Positions 51,219 through 59,303 of a stretch of DNA of 64,000 bases are shown piece by piece. The notes under the pieces are model-generated. The model saw nothing but the letters and a program-made list of their open reading frames with translations, searched no databases and was not told the DNA's origin. Origin of the DNA: Microbacterium sp. SSM24. GTDB lineage: Bacteria > Actinomycetota > Actinomycetes > Actinomycetales > Microbacteriaceae. The stretch covers positions 310,001-374,000 of the forward strand of contig NZ_JAPDNQ010000002.1 of the NCBI RefSeq assembly GCF_025989145.1, given 5' to 3'. Positions within the stretch are counted from its first letter, which is position 1, and every line of letters starts with the position of its first letter. Made by a program: the position numbers and the translations under genes.

Positions 51219-52106
51219 TCAGCGACCGGTTGCGTCGAGCAGGGCGTCCTCGTCCTCGGCGTCCCGGTCACGACGAGCGGATGCCGCGCGCGTCCTCGCG
51301 GGCCCGGCTTCGTCCTGCGCGTCCTCGGCGTCCTCCGCATCCTCTCGCCGGTGGCGCCGTTCGGTGCGGATGACGTACGTGATGAAGACGAAGCCCATGA
51401 TCGCGAAGAGAATCCACTGGATCGCGTAGGACAGGTGCGGCCCGGGATCGGCTGAAGGGTCCTCGAGCGGTTGCGGCGCGGTCGCGGGCGCGGGGTCCTC
51501 CGACACCATGACGCCATATGCGCCGAGTTCGATGGCCCTGGCCGTCCCGGCCGAGCTCGATTCGGCGATGAACGGCAGATTGATCGTCGGCACCTGGCCT
51601 TCGGGGGCGGACCTGCCCGACGCGGGGAGCGGCTCGCCGGGTTTGAGCCGCGCGATGACGGTCACCCGGCCATCGGGAGGCTCGGGCACGACCTCGGGTG
51701 CCGGCTGGTCGTCACCCGGGGGAACCCAGCCGCGGTCGATGACCAGCACTCGGCCGTCGTCGAGCCGGAACGGCACGAGCACCTCGTACGCCGCCGTTCC
51801 GCCGTGAGGCCGATTGCGCGCGAGGAGCTGCTCGTCCGCCAGGTACTCGCCGACGAGCGCGACGGGACGCCACTGGTCGCCGGCGGAGAACTCGCCTCCG
51901 GCCGGGATCAGCTCGTCGAGGGGCACCGGTTCGGCGTCGTAGTTGGCCTCGACCAGCGCGAGCTGGGCCGAGCGCTCCTCGTTCCGCGAGAACTGCCAGT
52001 GGGACAGAAATGCGCAGGCGATGGCGAAGGCGACGGCGAGGGCGATGTAGATCGCCCAGCGCCCCGCCTTCGGCAGGTTCTGCATGCTGACTTCGCGACG
52101 GCTCAT
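51219..52106 (-). CDS. SURF1-family cytochrome oxidase biogenesis protein
   Basis: SURF1 proteins help insert heme a into cytochrome c oxidase. The 295-residue protein has an N-terminal membrane segment (WAIYIALAVAFAIACAFLSH), the soluble domain with LARNRPHGGTAAYEVLVPF and VLVIDRGWVPPG, and a second membrane segment (YAIQWILFAIMGFVFITYVI). A charged low-complexity tail with EDAEDAEDAQDEA follows. ATG 52106 overlaps the upstream gene by ATGA; ATG 52085 is possible. It fits the heme A genes ctaA and ctaB in the same window. Confidence 0.9.
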   Translation of the reverse strand: MSRREVSMQNLPKAGRWAIYIALAVAFAIACAFLSHWQFSRNEERSAQLALVEANYDAEPVPLDELIPAGGEFSAGDQWRPVALVGEYLADEQLLARNRPHGGTAAYEVLVPFRLDDGRVLVIDRGWVPPGDDQPAPEVVPEPPDGRVTVIARLKPGEPLPASGRSAPEGQVPTINLPFIAESSSAGTARAIELGAYGVMVSEDPAPATAPQPLEDPSADPGPHLSYAIQWILFAIMGFVFITYVIRTERRHRREDAEDAEDAQDEAGPARTRAASARRDRDAEDEDALLDATGR

Positions 52107-52321
52107 CGCGCGGACTCCGTCGGCGCGGCGTCGAGCGCGGCCACGGTCACCGGGAAGTTCCGGGCGGCGAGGAACTCGCGGAGGTAGTCGCGGTGCTGGT
52201 CGCAGGCGACCCACGTCTTGGTGCGGTCGGCCGCGTGGATCTTGGGGTTGCGCCAATCGATGCGCCACAGCGCGTCGGCGCGGCAGCCGGCCCGCGAGCA
52301 CATCGCCGCATCGGCGGTCAT
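52103..52321 (-). CDS. Small Cys/His-containing protein, unknown
   Basis: This 72-residue protein is not a recognised family. Cysteines in MCSRAGC and a CDQH near the middle could bind zinc. RIDWRNPKIHAADRTKTWVA is a notable conserved-looking core. It begins in an ATGA overlap with the DUF3099-type gene and ends in an ATGA overlap with SURF1, so all three are made together. A link to oxidase assembly is suggested by context only. Confidence 0.75.
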   Translation of the reverse strand: MTADAAMCSRAGCRADALWRIDWRNPKIHAADRTKTWVACDQHRDYLREFLAARNFPVTVAALDAAPTESAR

Positions 52322-52725
52322 GCGGGTCCGTCCGCGTCGCGGTCATCCGGCGTCTGATCGCCGTCGAGTCGTCTGCTGTCGCCGCGCCCGTCTTCGACGG
52401 CTCGCGTCTCCTCGAGACGGATCACGCCGCCCTCGGCGGGGCGTGCCGCCGGCGCGGCGGGCAACGCGCGCTCCGGGTCCTCCCGGCGGTTGCGTCGCGC
52501 CTCTTCACCGACGTTCGCGAGAACGACGGCGATGTAGGGAAGGAAGATCGCCGCGGCGCCGAGAACCCACGTGTACCAGCCGTAGGGAGTGATCAGGACC
52601 ATGAGGACGAAGCACGCGATGCGGATGCCCATGAGCACCAGATAGCGGGTCGAGCGCGCGTCGACGTCGTCACGTGGCGCTCGGGGCAGCGACGTGGCGG
52701 ACTGGGCCCGGCTCGAACTCTTCAC
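52318..52725 (-). CDS. DUF3099-type membrane protein
   Basis: The 135-residue protein has two membrane segments, IRIACFVLMVLITPYGWYTW and VLGAAAIFLPYIAVVLANV, then a charged tail. The core STRYLVLMGIRIACFVLMVL fits the actinobacterial DUF3099 pattern; function is unknown. The GTG at 52725 has GGAGGGA just upstream. It heads the DUF3099-small protein-SURF1 cassette, downstream of a strong terminator at 52747. Confidence 0.82.
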   Translation of the reverse strand: MKSSSRAQSATSLPRAPRDDVDARSTRYLVLMGIRIACFVLMVLITPYGWYTWVLGAAAIFLPYIAVVLANVGEEARRNRREDPERALPAAPAARPAEGGVIRLEETRAVEDGRGDSRRLDGDQTPDDRDADGPA

Positions 52726-52746
52726 TGTCCCTCCAGCCTACGCCGC

Positions 52747-52789
52747 GCAGCCCCTCCGGTCGCCCGGTTCGGGCTGCCGGAGGGGCTGC
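52747..52789 (-). terminator. Terminator of the DUF4190-type gene
   Basis: GCAGCCCCTCCGG (52747-52759) and CCGGAGGGGCTGC (52777-52789) pair perfectly, with an inner GCCCG-GTT-CGGGC stem. It lies 18 bases after the stop of the upstream minus-strand gene. Confidence 0.85.
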
Positions 52790-52807
52790 GTTCGCGCGTG
52801 CGCCCGG

Positions 52808-53290
52808 TCAGGAGAACGACGAGGGCGAGAGCGTCGCGAAGTAGGCGATGAACGCGAAGAACGCGATGGTGCCGAGGATCGTGAGGGCGAGACCGACCCA
52901 GCCGATGATCGTGCCGGCGAGGGCGAGACCGCGGCCCTCCTCGCCGTTCGTCTTGAGCTGGTTGAGCGACATGTGCCCGGTGATCACGCCGACGATCGAG
53001 CCGATGAACGGGAGGATGACGAAGGCCGAGATCGACGCGATGAGCGACACGATCGCGAGCGTGTTCGTCTTGGCCGGGGCGCCGTAGCCATGGGCGGGTG
53101 CGCCGTACTGAGGCGCTGCGGCGTACTGGGGTGCGGCCGCGTACTGCGGCGCCGCCCCGTACGCCGGGGGGGCGCCGTATGCCGGGGGAGCGGCGGGCGG
53201 ACCGCTCTGCGCGGGGGGCGGGTACGCGCCGGGAGGCGGCGGGTAGGCGGCCGGCTGGGGTGCGGCGGGGTCGGGGATGTTGTCGCTCAC
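52808..53290 (-). CDS. DUF4190-type membrane protein with Pro/Ala/Tyr repeats
   Basis: The 160-residue protein has an N-terminal low-complexity half built of PPAYGAP and APQYAA units. A two-segment membrane domain follows (VSLIASISAFVILPFIGSIV and LAGTIIGWVGLALTILGTIA) with the DUF4190 hallmark ITGHMSLNQLKTNGEEGRGL between them. Function unknown. GTG 53290 has GAGAGG upstream. The repeats may interact with other proteins and may vary between strains. Confidence 0.85.
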   Translation of the reverse strand: MSDNIPDPAAPQPAAYPPPPGAYPPPAQSGPPAAPPAYGAPPAYGAAPQYAAAPQYAAAPQYGAPAHGYGAPAKTNTLAIVSLIASISAFVILPFIGSIVGVITGHMSLNQLKTNGEEGRGLALAGTIIGWVGLALTILGTIAFFAFIAYFATLSPSSFS

Positions 53291-53402
53291 GGGAGGACCT
53301 CTCTTCGAATGTCGCTCCCAGCGTCCCAGCGCACGTCGCGGAGTGTCAAACGCCGCGCCGCTAGGCTGGGGCGATTCCGTCACACACCTTGGGAGCACCA
53401 CC

Positions 53403-54113
53403 ATGTCCAGCGATCGCGTCGTCCTCGTCACCGGCGGAAACCGCGGCATCGGCCGTGCCATCGCCGAGCGCTTCGTCGCCCAGGGGTACAAGGTCGCCGT
53501 GACCGCGCGCTCCGGTGAGGGCCCGGAGGGCACGCTCACCGTGCGCGCGGACGTGACGGATGCCGCCGCCGTCGACGCCGCATTCACCGAGGTCGAGAAC
53601 ACCCTCGGTCCGATCGGGATCGTCGTCGCGAACGCCGGAGTGACCAAGGACACGCTGCTGCTGCGCATGACCGAGGAGGACTTCGACAGCGTGGTCGCGA
53701 CCAACCTCGGCGGAGCGTTCCGCGTCGTCAAGCGAGCCTCCAAGGGGATGCTGCGCGCGAAGTGGGGACGCGTCGTGCTCATCTCGAGCGTCGTCGGCCT
53801 GTACGGGTCGGCCGGGCAGATCAACTACGCCGCGTCGAAGAGCGCGCTCGTCGGCTTCGCCCGCTCGCTGACCCGTGAGCTCGGCGCCCGGGGGATCACG
53901 GCGAACGTCGTGGCGCCGGGCTTCATCGAGACCGACATGACGGCTGCTCTTGACGACGGAACACAGGCCGAGTACAAGAAGAACATCCCCGCCGGCAGAT
54001 TCGCGACCGCCGATGAGGTGGCTGGTGTCGTCGCGTGGATCGCGTCCGACGACGCCGCCTACATCTCCGGCGCCGTGATTCCCGTCGACGGCGGTCTGGG
54101 CATGGGCCACTGA
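53403..54113 (+). CDS. SDR-family 3-oxoacyl-ACP reductase (FabG-like)
   Basis: The 236-residue enzyme is a short-chain dehydrogenase. It has TGGNRGIGRAIAERF for NADP binding, VANAGVTKDTLLLRMTEEDF, the catalytic Ser in ISSVVGLYGSAG, and YAASK with Tyr and Lys. The C-terminus is VIPVDGGLGMGH. This pattern, with MTEEDFDSVVATNL, is that of FabG/MabA reductases. No other fatty-acid genes adjoin it, so another short-chain reductase role is possible. ATG 53403 follows TTGGGAG at about 8 bases. Confidence 0.88.
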   Translation: MSSDRVVLVTGGNRGIGRAIAERFVAQGYKVAVTARSGEGPEGTLTVRADVTDAAAVDAAFTEVENTLGPIGIVVANAGVTKDTLLLRMTEEDFDSVVATNLGGAFRVVKRASKGMLRAKWGRVVLISSVVGLYGSAGQINYAASKSALVGFARSLTRELGARGITANVVAPGFIETDMTAALDDGTQAEYKKNIPAGRFATADEVAGVVAWIASDDAAYISGAVIPVDGGLGMGH

Positions 54114-54129
54114 CCGCGCTGCACCGCGC

Positions 54130-54825
54130 CTAGCGGTCCACGGCGTCGAGGATCGCCCGAGCCACTCCGTCGGGCTGCGAGAACTGCGGCCAGTGCCCTG
54201 ACCCGAGACGGATCACCTCGGCGGATTCGATCGCCGAGAACTCGTCGCCGAAGGGACCCCACTGCGAGACGGCGGCGCGGAACTCGGCGTCGTCCATGCC
54301 GCCCATGAGGAGCGTGACCGGGACGCCGTGACGCCGTGATCCCTCGAGTGCGATGGGATCGGTCGGCACCTTCGCAGGCACGCTGTGCGTGCGAGCCGCC
54401 CACTTCTCGCGCACCGCGGCATCGAGATCGGCGACCTCGGGCTCCTCGAAGAAGTCCCAGCCCGGGAAGGGAACGACGCCGTCGACGAGGTCGAACTCGG
54501 AGATGCCGTGTCCGTTCGGCGGCGGGACGGTGTCGACGAAGATCACGCGGGTGACGGCATCCGCCCTCGCCTCGGCCGCCGCCCAGACGACGTTGCCACC
54601 GCCGCTGTGGCCGACCAGCACGACGGGAGCGCCGGCCGCGTCGATCTCGGCCACGACGGCATCGACCCAGTGCTGGATGCCGATGTCGGCGGACTCGTGC
54701 GCCGGCTCACCCACCCCTGGAAGCGTGAGCGGGCGCGCCGTGTGACCCGCCTGCTCGAGGGCGGGAGTCACGTCTTCCCACGAGGAGGCGTCGAGCCAGA
54801 GACCGGGAACGAGGATGATGTCCAT
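54130..54825 (-). CDS. Alpha/beta hydrolase
   Basis: The 231-residue protein is a cytoplasmic alpha/beta hydrolase with no known substrate. It starts MDIILVPGLWLDASSWEDV. The nucleophile motif is GHSGGGNVVW, an acid may be in LMGGMDDAEF, and the catalytic His is probably in LGSGHWPQFSQP. ATG 54825 is 7 bases after TAGCGT on the minus strand. It converges on the FabG-like gene with a 16-base gap and shares strand with serB. Confidence 0.85.
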   Translation of the reverse strand: MDIILVPGLWLDASSWEDVTPALEQAGHTARPLTLPGVGEPAHESADIGIQHWVDAVVAEIDAAGAPVVLVGHSGGGNVVWAAAEARADAVTRVIFVDTVPPPNGHGISEFDLVDGVVPFPGWDFFEEPEVADLDAAVREKWAARTHSVPAKVPTDPIALEGSRRHGVPVTLLMGGMDDAEFRAAVSQWGPFGDEFSAIESAEVIRLGSGHWPQFSQPDGVARAILDAVDR

Positions 54826-54862
54826 GCCCCGACGCTAGCCGCGGCATCCGACATTCGCGCGG

Positions 54863-55504
54863 TCAGGGGAGCAGGGCCACGACCTCGGCGAGATCCACCG
54901 GCCCGACGACGACGTCTGCCTGCGCGCGCACGGCGGGCTTGGCGTTGAACGCCACCCCCAGTCCCGCGACGGCCATCATGTGCAGATCGTTCGCGCCGTC
55001 GCCGATCGCGATCGTGCGCGAGAGCGGCACGCCGGCCTCCGCCGCCCATTCCCGGAGCGCGGACGCCTTTCCCGCCGCATCCACGACCCGTCCGTCCACG
55101 ACACCACTGAGGGCGCCGCCCGCCGTCGCGAGCCGGTTGGCGCGCCAGACATCCACACCGAGGCGGGGGGCCACGGTGTCGAGGATCTCGTGGAAGCCCC
55201 CTGACACCACACCCACGCGGCCGCCGCGCTCGTGAACCGCGGAGATGAGGCCGTGCACGCCCGGCGTGGGCTCGACCCGGCTGAGCACGCGCGAGAACGC
55301 CGCGACAGGCACCCCGGCCAGCTCCTTCACCCGCGCGCGCAGACTCGTGGCGAAGTCGACTTCGCCCCTCATGGCCGCTTCGGTCGCCGCGGCGACCTCG
55401 GGCCCGCGCCCCGCCTCATCGGCGATCAGTTCGATGACCTCGTTGCGGATGAGAGTCGAGTCGGCGTCGAGCACGACGAGGAAGCGCGCGCGGGGGAGAG
55501 GCAT
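54863..55504 (-). CDS. serB: Phosphoserine phosphatase
   Basis: SerB makes serine from phosphoserine. The 213-residue single-domain HAD protein has VVLDADSTLIRNEVIELIA with the nucleophile Asp13, VVSGGFHEILD, AAGKASALREW and IGDGANDLHMMAVAGLGVAF. It lacks the ACT domains of the longer actinobacterial SerB. ATG 55504 is 7 bases after TAGCGT, with GGGAGG in between acting as either spacer or ribosome site. Confidence 0.93.
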   Translation of the reverse strand: MPLPRARFLVVLDADSTLIRNEVIELIADEAGRGPEVAAATEAAMRGEVDFATSLRARVKELAGVPVAAFSRVLSRVEPTPGVHGLISAVHERGGRVGVVSGGFHEILDTVAPRLGVDVWRANRLATAGGALSGVVDGRVVDAAGKASALREWAAEAGVPLSRTIAIGDGANDLHMMAVAGLGVAFNAKPAVRAQADVVVGPVDLAEVVALLP

Positions 55505-55548
55505 CCTCCCACGCTAGCGGCGGAGGATGCCGGCATCCCAACCCGCGG

Positions 55549-56793
55549 TCACCGTGCGACGCGGACGCCCTTGCCCACCACGGTGATGCCGGTGTCGGTC
55601 ACGGTGAAGCCCCGCGCCAGGTCCTTGTCACGGTCGACTCCGACCGTCGCACCCTCGGCGAGGATCACGTTCTTGTCGAGGATCGCCCGGTGGATGCGGG
55701 CTCCCGCGCCGACCTGCACGTGATCGAACAGCACGGAGTCCGTGATCGTCGAGCCGCCGCCGGCGAGGGTCCAGGGACCCACCACGCTGCGCTCGAGGTG
55801 CGTCCCCGAGAGCACAGAGCCGAGCGACACGATCGAGTCGATGGCGTTGCCGATGCGGCCGACCGAGTCGCGCACGAACTTCGCCGGCGGCGAGTTCACG
55901 GCCTGCGAGTGGATCGGCCAGTCGGTGTTGTAGAGGTTGAAGATCGGGAGCGTCGAGATGAGATCGCGGTGTGCGTCGAAGAAGGACTCGATCGTCCCCA
56001 CGTCGCGCCAGTAGTAGCGATCGCGATCGGTCGAGCCGGGCACGTCGTTGCGGTTCATGTCGTACACGCCCGCCTCGCCCCGACCGACGAAGTACGGGAC
56101 GATGTCGCCGCCCATGTCGTGGTTGGACGTCGGCAGCTCGCCGTCGGACTCGACGGCTTCGATGAGCGCGTCCGTGTTGAAGATGTAGTTGCCCATCGAG
56201 GCCAGCACCTCACCGGGCGAGTCCGCGAGTCCCGTGGGGTTCTGGGGCTTCTCGAGGAACTCCTTGATGCGCGTGGGGTCGCTCTTGTCGACGTCGATGA
56301 CGCCGAACTGGTTGGCCAGCCCGATGGGCTGACGGATGCCGGCAACCGTCGCCCGCGCACCGGACTCGATGTGCGCAGCCAGCATCTGGCGGAAGTCCAT
56401 GCGGTAGACGTGGTCGGCGCCGATGACGACGACGATGTCGGGCTGCTCGTCGTTGATCAGGTTGAGGCTCTGCAGGATCGCGTCGGCCGAGCCCGAGAAC
56501 CATCGCTTCCCCAGGCGCTGCTGCGCCGGGACGGATGCCACGTACGAGTCGAGGAGCGCCGACATCCGCCACGTCTGGGAGATGTGGCGGTCGAGGCTGT
56601 GCGACTTGTACTGGGTCAGCACCACGACCTGACGCAGCCCGGAGTTGATGAGGTTCGAGATCGCGAAGTCGATCAGCCGGTACTGCCCTCCGAAGGGCAC
56701 GGCGGGTTTCGCTCGATCGGCCGTGAGGGGCATCAATCGCTTGCCCTCGCCGCCGGCGAGGATGATTCCGAAGACCTTCGGCGCTGCAGGCAT
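55549..56793 (-). CDS. glgC: Glucose-1-phosphate adenylyltransferase
   Basis: GlgC makes ADP-glucose for glycogen or maltose-phosphate synthesis. The 414-residue protein has [40 protein letters not shown] and [30 protein letters not shown] and a C-terminal beta-helix follow. ATG 56793 is 7 bases after TAGGGT on the minus strand. It is divergent from glgA across 76 bases. Confidence 0.96.
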   Translation of the reverse strand: MPAAPKVFGIILAGGEGKRLMPLTADRAKPAVPFGGQYRLIDFAISNLINSGLRQVVVLTQYKSHSLDRHISQTWRMSALLDSYVASVPAQQRLGKRWFSGSADAILQSLNLINDEQPDIVVVIGADHVYRMDFRQMLAAHIESGARATVAGIRQPIGLANQFGVIDVDKSDPTRIKEFLEKPQNPTGLADSPGEVLASMGNYIFNTDALIEAVESDGELPTSNHDMGGDIVPYFVGRGEAGVYDMNRNDVPGSTDRDRYYWRDVGTIESFFDAHRDLISTLPIFNLYNTDWPIHSQAVNSPPAKFVRDSVGRIGNAIDSIVSLGSVLSGTHLERSVVGPWTLAGGGSTITDSVLFDHVQVGAGARIHRAILDKNVILAEGATVGVDRDKDLARGFTVTDTGITVVGKGVRVAR

Positions 56794-56869
56794 GCCACCA
56801 CCCTAGGGGGCAGGTCCGAACCCGGGTAGCGGGTTTTCCCGGTGCGTCGCGTGTACTAGGTTTCGTCCC
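56794..56869. promoter_or_regulatory. Divergent glgC/glgA promoter region
   Basis: TAGGGT (56805-56800, minus) serves glgC and TAGGTT (56857-56862, plus) serves glgA. Each is 7-8 bases from its start codon, so both mRNAs look leaderless. The 50 bases between the hexamers would hold any shared operator; none was recognised. Confidence 0.7.
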
Positions 56870-58063
56870 ATGCGCGTGGACATCGTGACGAAGGAGTACC
56901 CGCCCGAGATCTACGGTGGCGCGGGGGTGCACGTCACCGAGCTGGTCAAGGCGCTGCGCGAGTCACTGGACGTCCGGGTGCGCGCTTTCGGCGCGGAGCG
57001 CGACGAGGAGGGCACCACCTCGTACGGCGTGCCCGCGGAACTGAACACCGCGAACGCGGCCGTCCAGACCCTCGGCACCGACCTGGAGATCGTGACGGAT
57101 GTCGCGGGCGCCGACGTCGTGCACAGCCACACTTGGTACGCGAACTTCGCCGGACACCTCGCGTCCCTGCTCCACGGCATCCCGCACATCGTCACCGCGC
57201 ACAGTCTCGAGCCCCTGCGGCCCTGGAAGGCCGAGCAGCTGGGAGGCGGATACGCCGTCTCGAGCTGGATCGAGAAGACCGCCTACGAGGGCGCCGCGGC
57301 GATCGTCGCGGTCAGCGAAGGCATGCGCCAGGACATCCTGCGCAGCTACCCGTCGCTGGATCCCGACGATGTCAGGGTCATCTACAACGGCATCGACGTC
57401 GAGTCGTGGCATCCGGTCGAAGACCTGACCCTGCTGGCCGGGCTCGGCATCGATGCCTCGCGTCCGTCCGTGGTCTTCGTCGGGCGGATCACGCGCCAGA
57501 AGGGTCTGCCGTACTTCCTGCGTGCCGCCGAGCGACTCCCCGCCGACGTGCAGGTCGTGCTCTGCGCCGGTGCCCCCGACACGCCGCAGATCATGGCCGA
57601 GGTCGAGGAGCTCGTGCGCGGACTCCAGCGCACGCGCGACGGCGTCGTGTGGATCGATCGGATGCTGTCCCGCCACGAGCTCTGCACGGTCCTCACCGCC
57701 GCCACGACGTTCGTGTGCCCGTCGGTGTACGAGCCGCTGGGCATCGTGAACCTCGAGGCGATGGCGTGCGGCGCCGCCGTCGTGGGGACGGCGACCGGTG
57801 GCATCCCGGAGGTCGTCGTCGACGGCGTCACGGGGCGTCTCGTTCCGATCGACCAGGTGCAGGACGGCACCGGCACGCCGACCGATCCCGAGAAGTTCGT
57901 CGAGGATCTCGCCGCCGTGCTCACCGAGGTCGTGTCGGATCCTGAGCGCGCGCGAGCATACGGACGGGCCGGCCGCGAGCGGGCGACGAACGACTTCAGC
58001 TGGCAGAGCATCGCCGACCAGACGGCCGCGCTGTACGCGGAGGTGACCGCGTCCGGCCGATAG
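56870..58063 (+). CDS. glgA: GT4 glycogen synthase / maltose-1-phosphate synthase
   Basis: This ADP-glucose-using glycosyltransferase makes alpha-glucan or, if it is like mycobacterial GlgM, maltose 1-phosphate. The 397-residue protein has the N-domain start IVTKEYPPEIYGGAGVHVTE, then VVHSHTWYANFAGHLAS. The C-domain has VVFVGRITRQKGLPYFLRA and CPSVYEPLGIVNLEAMACG. It is the short actinobacterial GT4 form, not the long GT5 form, so the GlgM activity is a real alternative. ATG 56870 is 8 bases after TAGGTT. The TAG stop is the start of the next gene's -10. Confidence 0.93.
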   Translation: MRVDIVTKEYPPEIYGGAGVHVTELVKALRESLDVRVRAFGAERDEEGTTSYGVPAELNTANAAVQTLGTDLEIVTDVAGADVVHSHTWYANFAGHLASLLHGIPHIVTAHSLEPLRPWKAEQLGGGYAVSSWIEKTAYEGAAAIVAVSEGMRQDILRSYPSLDPDDVRVIYNGIDVESWHPVEDLTLLAGLGIDASRPSVVFVGRITRQKGLPYFLRAAERLPADVQVVLCAGAPDTPQIMAEVEELVRGLQRTRDGVVWIDRMLSRHELCTVLTAATTFVCPSVYEPLGIVNLEAMACGAAVVGTATGGIPEVVVDGVTGRLVPIDQVQDGTGTPTDPEKFVEDLAAVLTEVVSDPERARAYGRAGRERATNDFSWQSIADQTAALYAEVTASGR

Positions 58064-58066
58064 GCT
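58061..58066 (+). promoter_or_regulatory. Leaderless promoter of the 58073 ABC gene (TAGGCT)
   Basis: TAGGCT begins on the glgA stop codon and ends 7 bases before ATG 58073, repeating the stop-codon/-10 arrangement seen at the sufC end. Confidence 0.6.
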
Positions 58067-58072
58067 GGACGC

Positions 58073-58858
58073 ATGCCGCAGGTCCTCGAATTCTCCGACG
58101 TCGTCGTCCGCAGGAACGCCAGGGACATCGTCGATCACCTCGACTGGAACGTGTCCGACGACGAGCGCTGGGTGATCCTCGGCCCCAACGGCGCGGGCAA
58201 GACCACGGTGCTCCAGCTCGCCGACACCCTGATGCACCCGACGTCCGGCGTCGTGACGATCCTCGGCGAGCGATTGGGCCGCACCGACGTGTTCGAGCTG
58301 CGTCCGCGCATCGGATTCGCGTCGTCGGCGATGGCCCGGCGCGTGCCTCCGGAGGAGACCGTGCTCGACGTCGTGCTCACGGCGGCGTACTCGGTGCTCG
58401 GCCGCTGGCGCGAGGACTACGAGGACCTCGACGAGCGGCGCGCGCTGCGCGTGCTGGCCGAGTGGAAGCTCGATCACCTCGCAGACCGCACATTCGGCAC
58501 CCTCAGCGACGGCGAGCAGAAGCGCGTGCAGATCGCTCGCGCCGTCATGACCGACCCCGAGCTGCTGCTGCTGGACGAGCCCACCGCGAGCCTCGATCTC
58601 GGTGCCCGCGAGGAGCTCCTGATCCTCCTCAGCGGCTACGCCCAGGCACCGACGACGCCCGCGATGATCATGGTCACCCATCACGTCGAAGAGATCCCCG
58701 TCGGGTTCACGCACGTCCTGCTGCTGGCAGAAGGGCGCGCCGTGGCATCCGGACCCATCCAGGAGACTCTCACCGCCGAGGCGCTCACCGAGACCTTCGG
58801 CGTGCCCATCCAGCTCACCGAGCACGACGGCCGCTACGCCGCGCGCGCGGCCCACTGA
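58073..58858 (+). CDS. Orphan ABC transporter ATP-binding protein
   Basis: The 261-residue ATPase has Walker A LGPNGAGKTTVLQLA, Walker B LLLLDEPTASLDLGAR, and signature LSDGEQKRVQIARAV with Asp in place of the second Gly. MVTHHVEEIP is the H-loop. It is similar to ModF/YlmA-type ATPases. No permease gene is adjacent, so its partner or role is unknown. ATG 58073 appears leaderless. Confidence 0.88.
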   Translation: MPQVLEFSDVVVRRNARDIVDHLDWNVSDDERWVILGPNGAGKTTVLQLADTLMHPTSGVVTILGERLGRTDVFELRPRIGFASSAMARRVPPEETVLDVVLTAAYSVLGRWREDYEDLDERRALRVLAEWKLDHLADRTFGTLSDGEQKRVQIARAVMTDPELLLLDEPTASLDLGAREELLILLSGYAQAPTTPAMIMVTHHVEEIPVGFTHVLLLAEGRAVASGPIQETLTAEALTETFGVPIQLTEHDGRYAARAAH

Positions 58859-58900
58859 GCCGTCCCCGGCCGCCGATTCCGCGACAGGCCCCGAGGCTGA

Positions 58901-58906
58901 TAGAAT
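58901..58906 (+). promoter_or_regulatory. rpmE2 promoter -10 (TAGAAT)
   Basis: TAGAAT lies 76 bases before the rpmE2 start and would begin RNA near 58913, at the foot of the first leader hairpin. Confidence 0.65.
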
Positions 58907-58912
58907 CGCTTT

Positions 58913-58981
58913 TTGGTGCACTCGCACCTCAGACTTTGTCCGTCCTGGCAAAATCCAGGGCCCACTTTCAAAGGACTTCCC
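58913..58981 (+). ncRNA. Structured 5' leader of rpmE2 (candidate L31 ribosomal leader)
   Basis: The leader has two hairpins: GGTGC-ACTC-GCACC (58915-58928) and CCTGG-CAAAAT-CCAGG (58944-58959), the second followed by GGCCC. AAAGGA (58970-58975) is the ribosome-binding site. Ribosomal-protein leaders that sense free L31 have been proposed for Actinobacteria from comparative analysis. This element is in the right place, but a match to that motif was not tested. Confidence 0.55.
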
Positions 58982-59233
58982 ATGAAGACTGACATCCACC
59001 CCGAGTACCAGGCCGTCGTGTTCCGCGACCTCGGCTCCGGCGAGACCTTCCTCACCCGTTCGACGGTGACCAGCGACAAGACGATCGAGCTCGACGGTGT
59101 CGAGTACCCCGTCATCGACGTCGAGATCTCGTCCGCCTCGCACCCGTTCTACACGGGCAAGCAGCGCATCATGGACTCGGCCGGTCGCGTCGAGAAGTTC
59201 AACCAGCGCTTCAAGAACTTCGGCTCCAAGTAA
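58982..59233 (+). CDS. rpmE2: 50S ribosomal protein L31, type B
   Basis: L31 bridges the ribosomal subunits. The 83-residue protein starts [20 protein letters not shown] and has [20 protein letters not shown]. It lacks the CxxC zinc-binding cysteines of the type A protein, so it is the zinc-independent form. Type B genes are often controlled by zinc through Zur, but no Zur-like palindrome was seen upstream. A structured leader precedes it and a terminator follows. Confidence 0.97.
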   Translation: MKTDIHPEYQAVVFRDLGSGETFLTRSTVTSDKTIELDGVEYPVIDVEISSASHPFYTGKQRIMDSAGRVEKFNQRFKNFGSK

Positions 59234-59245
59234 GCAGCTGTCCTC

Positions 59246-59271
59246 GAAGGCCCCGCTCCGGCGGGGCCTTC
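59246..59271. terminator. rpmE2 terminator (bidirectional)
   Basis: GAAGGCCCCGC (59246-59256) pairs perfectly with GCGGGGCCTTC (59261-59271) around TCCG. It lies 12 bases after the rpmE2 stop and about 30 bases after the convergent exonuclease stop, so it may serve both. Confidence 0.85.
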
Positions 59272-59303
59272 GTCGTTCGTGCGCAGCGTCGACCGACCGG
59301 CGG

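Noticed and set aside
58907..58981. Zur box upstream of the zinc-independent rpmE2
   Set aside because: No AT-rich Zur-like palindrome was visible; the region is better explained by RNA hairpins.
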